6,271 nt of DNA from Clostridiales bacterium (GTDB lineage: Bacteria > Bacillota > Clostridia > Lachnospirales > CAG-274). A program made the translations under genes and the position numbers. Below the pieces are notes generated by a model, which was not told where the DNA came from, did no database searches, and saw only the letters and a program-made list of their open reading frames with translations. Positions 6,101 to 6,271 of the stretch are shown here, piece by piece; position 1 is the stretch's first letter, and each line of letters starts with the position of its first letter. The stretch lies in NCBI GenBank assembly GCA_021203425.1, contig JAJQBF010000120.1, forward strand, positions 1-6,271, in the 5' to 3' direction.

Positions 6101-6271
6101 CATATACCTTCAATTCAATAGCAAATGACGGATATGTTACAAAATGGCAGGATTTTACGGGAGACACAAACTATGACGGTTATCTGAGTTTGGAAGAACA
6201 GGCAAGTGATGTTGAAATAGACAGATCTGCCGTTGTAGGCTCAACATATTATTACCTTGCAAAATATACGG
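3019..6271 (+). CDS. Large secreted Calx-beta surface protein, 3' end beyond the window
   Basis: Reading from ATG 3019 gives 1084 codons without a stop, to the window end. Layout by residue: signal peptide 1-28; first half of a Calx-beta domain about 59-110; an insertion about 116-330 including a run that is more than half Asp/Glu (175-274); the second half of that Calx-beta domain about 331-390 (LTFEDGE, IIDDNLSETDEQ, ISDND); a second Calx-beta domain about 392-500 (DEGVVEVTVKR, PGVDYEAV); an acidic linker 508-537; a long Ser/Thr/Tyr-rich region of probable beta structure 538-1040; and an EF-hand-type loop 1049-1060. Only two cysteines are seen (843 and 946). Calx-beta and EF-hand motifs point to calcium-dependent folding outside the cell; an adhesive or matrix role is inferred. 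No anchor (LPXTG or SLH) is visible, as the C-terminus is missing. The substrate or ligand is unknown. Confidence 0.95.
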   Translation, partial: MHLKKIQRLTAVALSLIMLSSQAVPAFAADTEQADYTSEAFIEALRVSDEYAEAHSEGVFDFVAGSMNVTEGDRSIEIAVVRKGGTEGEASVDFKIIDVSAKYGEDYVVKVGDGYFKETLEANPEARPLVEAYAEVDEITENEGINEEDIVAVIDTASSDSALTVDSVLAAEGIDLSADNEPEEEPEEIISEDAEEDEGLSETEKAEEELSEESAEEDADEISEDEDSEEVISEDTEETEDTEGTSEETEQEDEEAAEADEDSEESEETDSEDSAAVQGKSSGLKAARNAYLGSTSDRENWTETVDNSNSEAIDMATGEIMDWAQEIPGVTTTLTFEDGEYVKVITVEIIDDNLSETDEQVLFFLSNPTAGELGDVYKAYLNISDNDANERLGFEMSSPNVTASRDEGVVEVTVKRTAGTAKFGAVNLTTGEVTAKPGVDYEAVTKEVVFPQGVTERTVEIPILKEKATQDGLQFMVYLDTSEGTVNASKSSTVVTLNNPDETAVTAETEEISDVSLGSDSEEDEEEDEDAETETEDGILGLLHDENGYYYEVDLGSSSWSGSKWKGTISVSNQSKTEAKHTIDKLDLSQATKIEIVWANTTKGTYWETKKYKKVTNSGYYKDGSNWITFGGSSETKYRTTSTITFGSSSNYSKDEYTVPTSARKTNGSITIHTKTSGSNKYSNLVVSSLKVYVYTPYYTLNISSGTASEGENNDLNNSYIDVKTWTVESGGTQYSYDSTNNAWYTQQGTTNILAGTVTMSSNVKTSGSTKYTTYGSGVTFTASIAKAYVDRVYLAGIYMTAGSNSEFIEAADNSVTVNFDSTFADKKIGNRYTDATVTIVPCYYAKSAFIYFPQTTGGQIVNHGTKNTTDIMKVSMVDTVNLRAAADEGQYVAGFSVKTSKGQDTQFYSSNKNAHNATVASFREKYITKPANNRINTKVAEDSSCYTWSESNSAVITIEPTSLVTKVTPYYDVPYLNLRANPRNAYKDEGVVYYIDTEDESNTQVAAVDENGNVTSILIDPMNMGATYTFNSIANDGYVTKWQDFTGDTNYDGYLSLEEQASDVEIDRSAVVGSTYYYLAKYT
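3193..4185 (+). other. Calx-beta domain split by a long insertion
   Basis: The first half shows the family pattern SMNVTEGDRSIEIAVVRKGG and KYGEDYVV (residues 66-109). The family's next strand, FxxGE with IIDDxxxExDE, does not follow at once but appears at residues 335-359 (TFEDGEYVKVITV, IIDDNLSETDEQ), ending ISDND at 385-389. The two parts together make one complete Calx-beta sequence with about 220 residues inserted at the loop after the GxDY motif. An alternative is two degenerate half-domains. Confidence 0.7.
3541..3840 (+). repeat. Acidic low-complexity Glu/Asp/Ser segment
   Basis: Residues 175-274 contain 57 acidic residues by hand count and only one lysine. They are built from irregular units such as SEE, SED, TEE and EDE, encoded mainly by GAA, GAC, TCG and TCC, so the + strand is strongly purine-rich. 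There is no exact tandem period. It is probably a disordered, calcium-attracting or spacer region. Long open frames on the other strand (serine-rich) and in another + frame (Lys/Arg-rich) are by-products of this composition. Confidence 0.85.
4192..4518 (+). other. Second Calx-beta domain
   Basis: Residues 392-500 carry the standard order: LGFEMSSPNVTASRDEG, EVTVKRTAG, KPGVDYEAV (the GxDY position), VVFPQGVTERTVEIPI and VYLDTSEG. The usual DDxxxE calcium loop is weak here (LKEKATQDGLQ), so calcium binding may be reduced compared with the first domain. Confidence 0.78.
4540..4629 (+). other. Second acidic linker
   Basis: Residues 508-537 are a short Glu/Asp-rich run (SDSEEDEEEDEDAETETED) between the second Calx-beta domain and the Ser/Thr/Tyr-rich region. 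It resembles the larger acidic insertion in composition and probably acts as a disordered hinge. Confidence 0.75.
6163..6198 (+). other. EF-hand / dockerin-like calcium loop
   Basis: DTNYDGYLSLEE (residues 1049-1060) matches the 12-residue calcium loop with D1, N3, D5, G6, hydrophobic 8, S9 and E12. It is preceded by WQDFTG. A single copy is visible; whether a second loop follows, making a full dockerin or EF-hand pair, cannot be told because the window ends about 70 bases later. Confidence 0.7.

Overview
The window reads like a piece of a low-to-moderate G+C Firmicutes genome, most likely an anaerobic Clostridia-type bacterium, possibly from the gut. This is inferred from three things: frequent ATA (Ile) and AGA (Arg) codons, a strong AGGGAGG ribosome binding site, and a Gram-positive-style secreted surface protein. 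No RNA gene, transposase, CRISPR array or integration site was seen. All genes read on the + strand.

Positions 1-2890 hold the end of a nonribosomal peptide synthetase (NRPS) in one reading frame. In order it encodes the C-terminal part of a condensation (C) domain, a complete adenylation (A) domain, a thiolation/peptidyl carrier (T) domain and a thioesterase (TE) domain. The start lies upstream of the window. The frame is cut by two in-frame TAA codons, at 38-40 inside the C domain and at 2270-2272 inside the first strand of the TE domain. The second stop sits where the TE family motif CFPYAGG has its tyrosine, and homology continues in the same frame after it. My reading is one C-A-T-TE gene that is a young pseudogene, carries sequence errors, or is read through. 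Hand extraction of the substrate-pocket residues gives D-V-W-H-Y-S-L-V-D-K, one residue from the EntF-type serine code. The TE has cysteine (GQCVG) where most have serine. A serine-loading terminal module with a Cys-type TE is the most interesting chemistry here, because known Cys-TEs (ObiF, SulM) close four-membered rings.

Positions 2891-3018 are an intergenic stretch with two hairpins and the ribosome binding site of the next gene.

Positions 3019-6271 hold the start of a very large secreted protein (at least 1084 residues, open at the window end). It has a signal peptide, a Calx-beta domain apparently split by a roughly 200-residue insertion that includes an extremely acidic segment, a second intact Calx-beta domain, a second acidic linker, a long Ser/Thr/Tyr-rich beta-type region and a canonical EF-hand-type calcium loop near the window end. 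It looks like a calcium-binding cell-surface or adhesin-like protein. Nothing in the sequence ties it functionally to the NRPS; the hairpins and separate ribosome binding site suggest a separate transcription unit.
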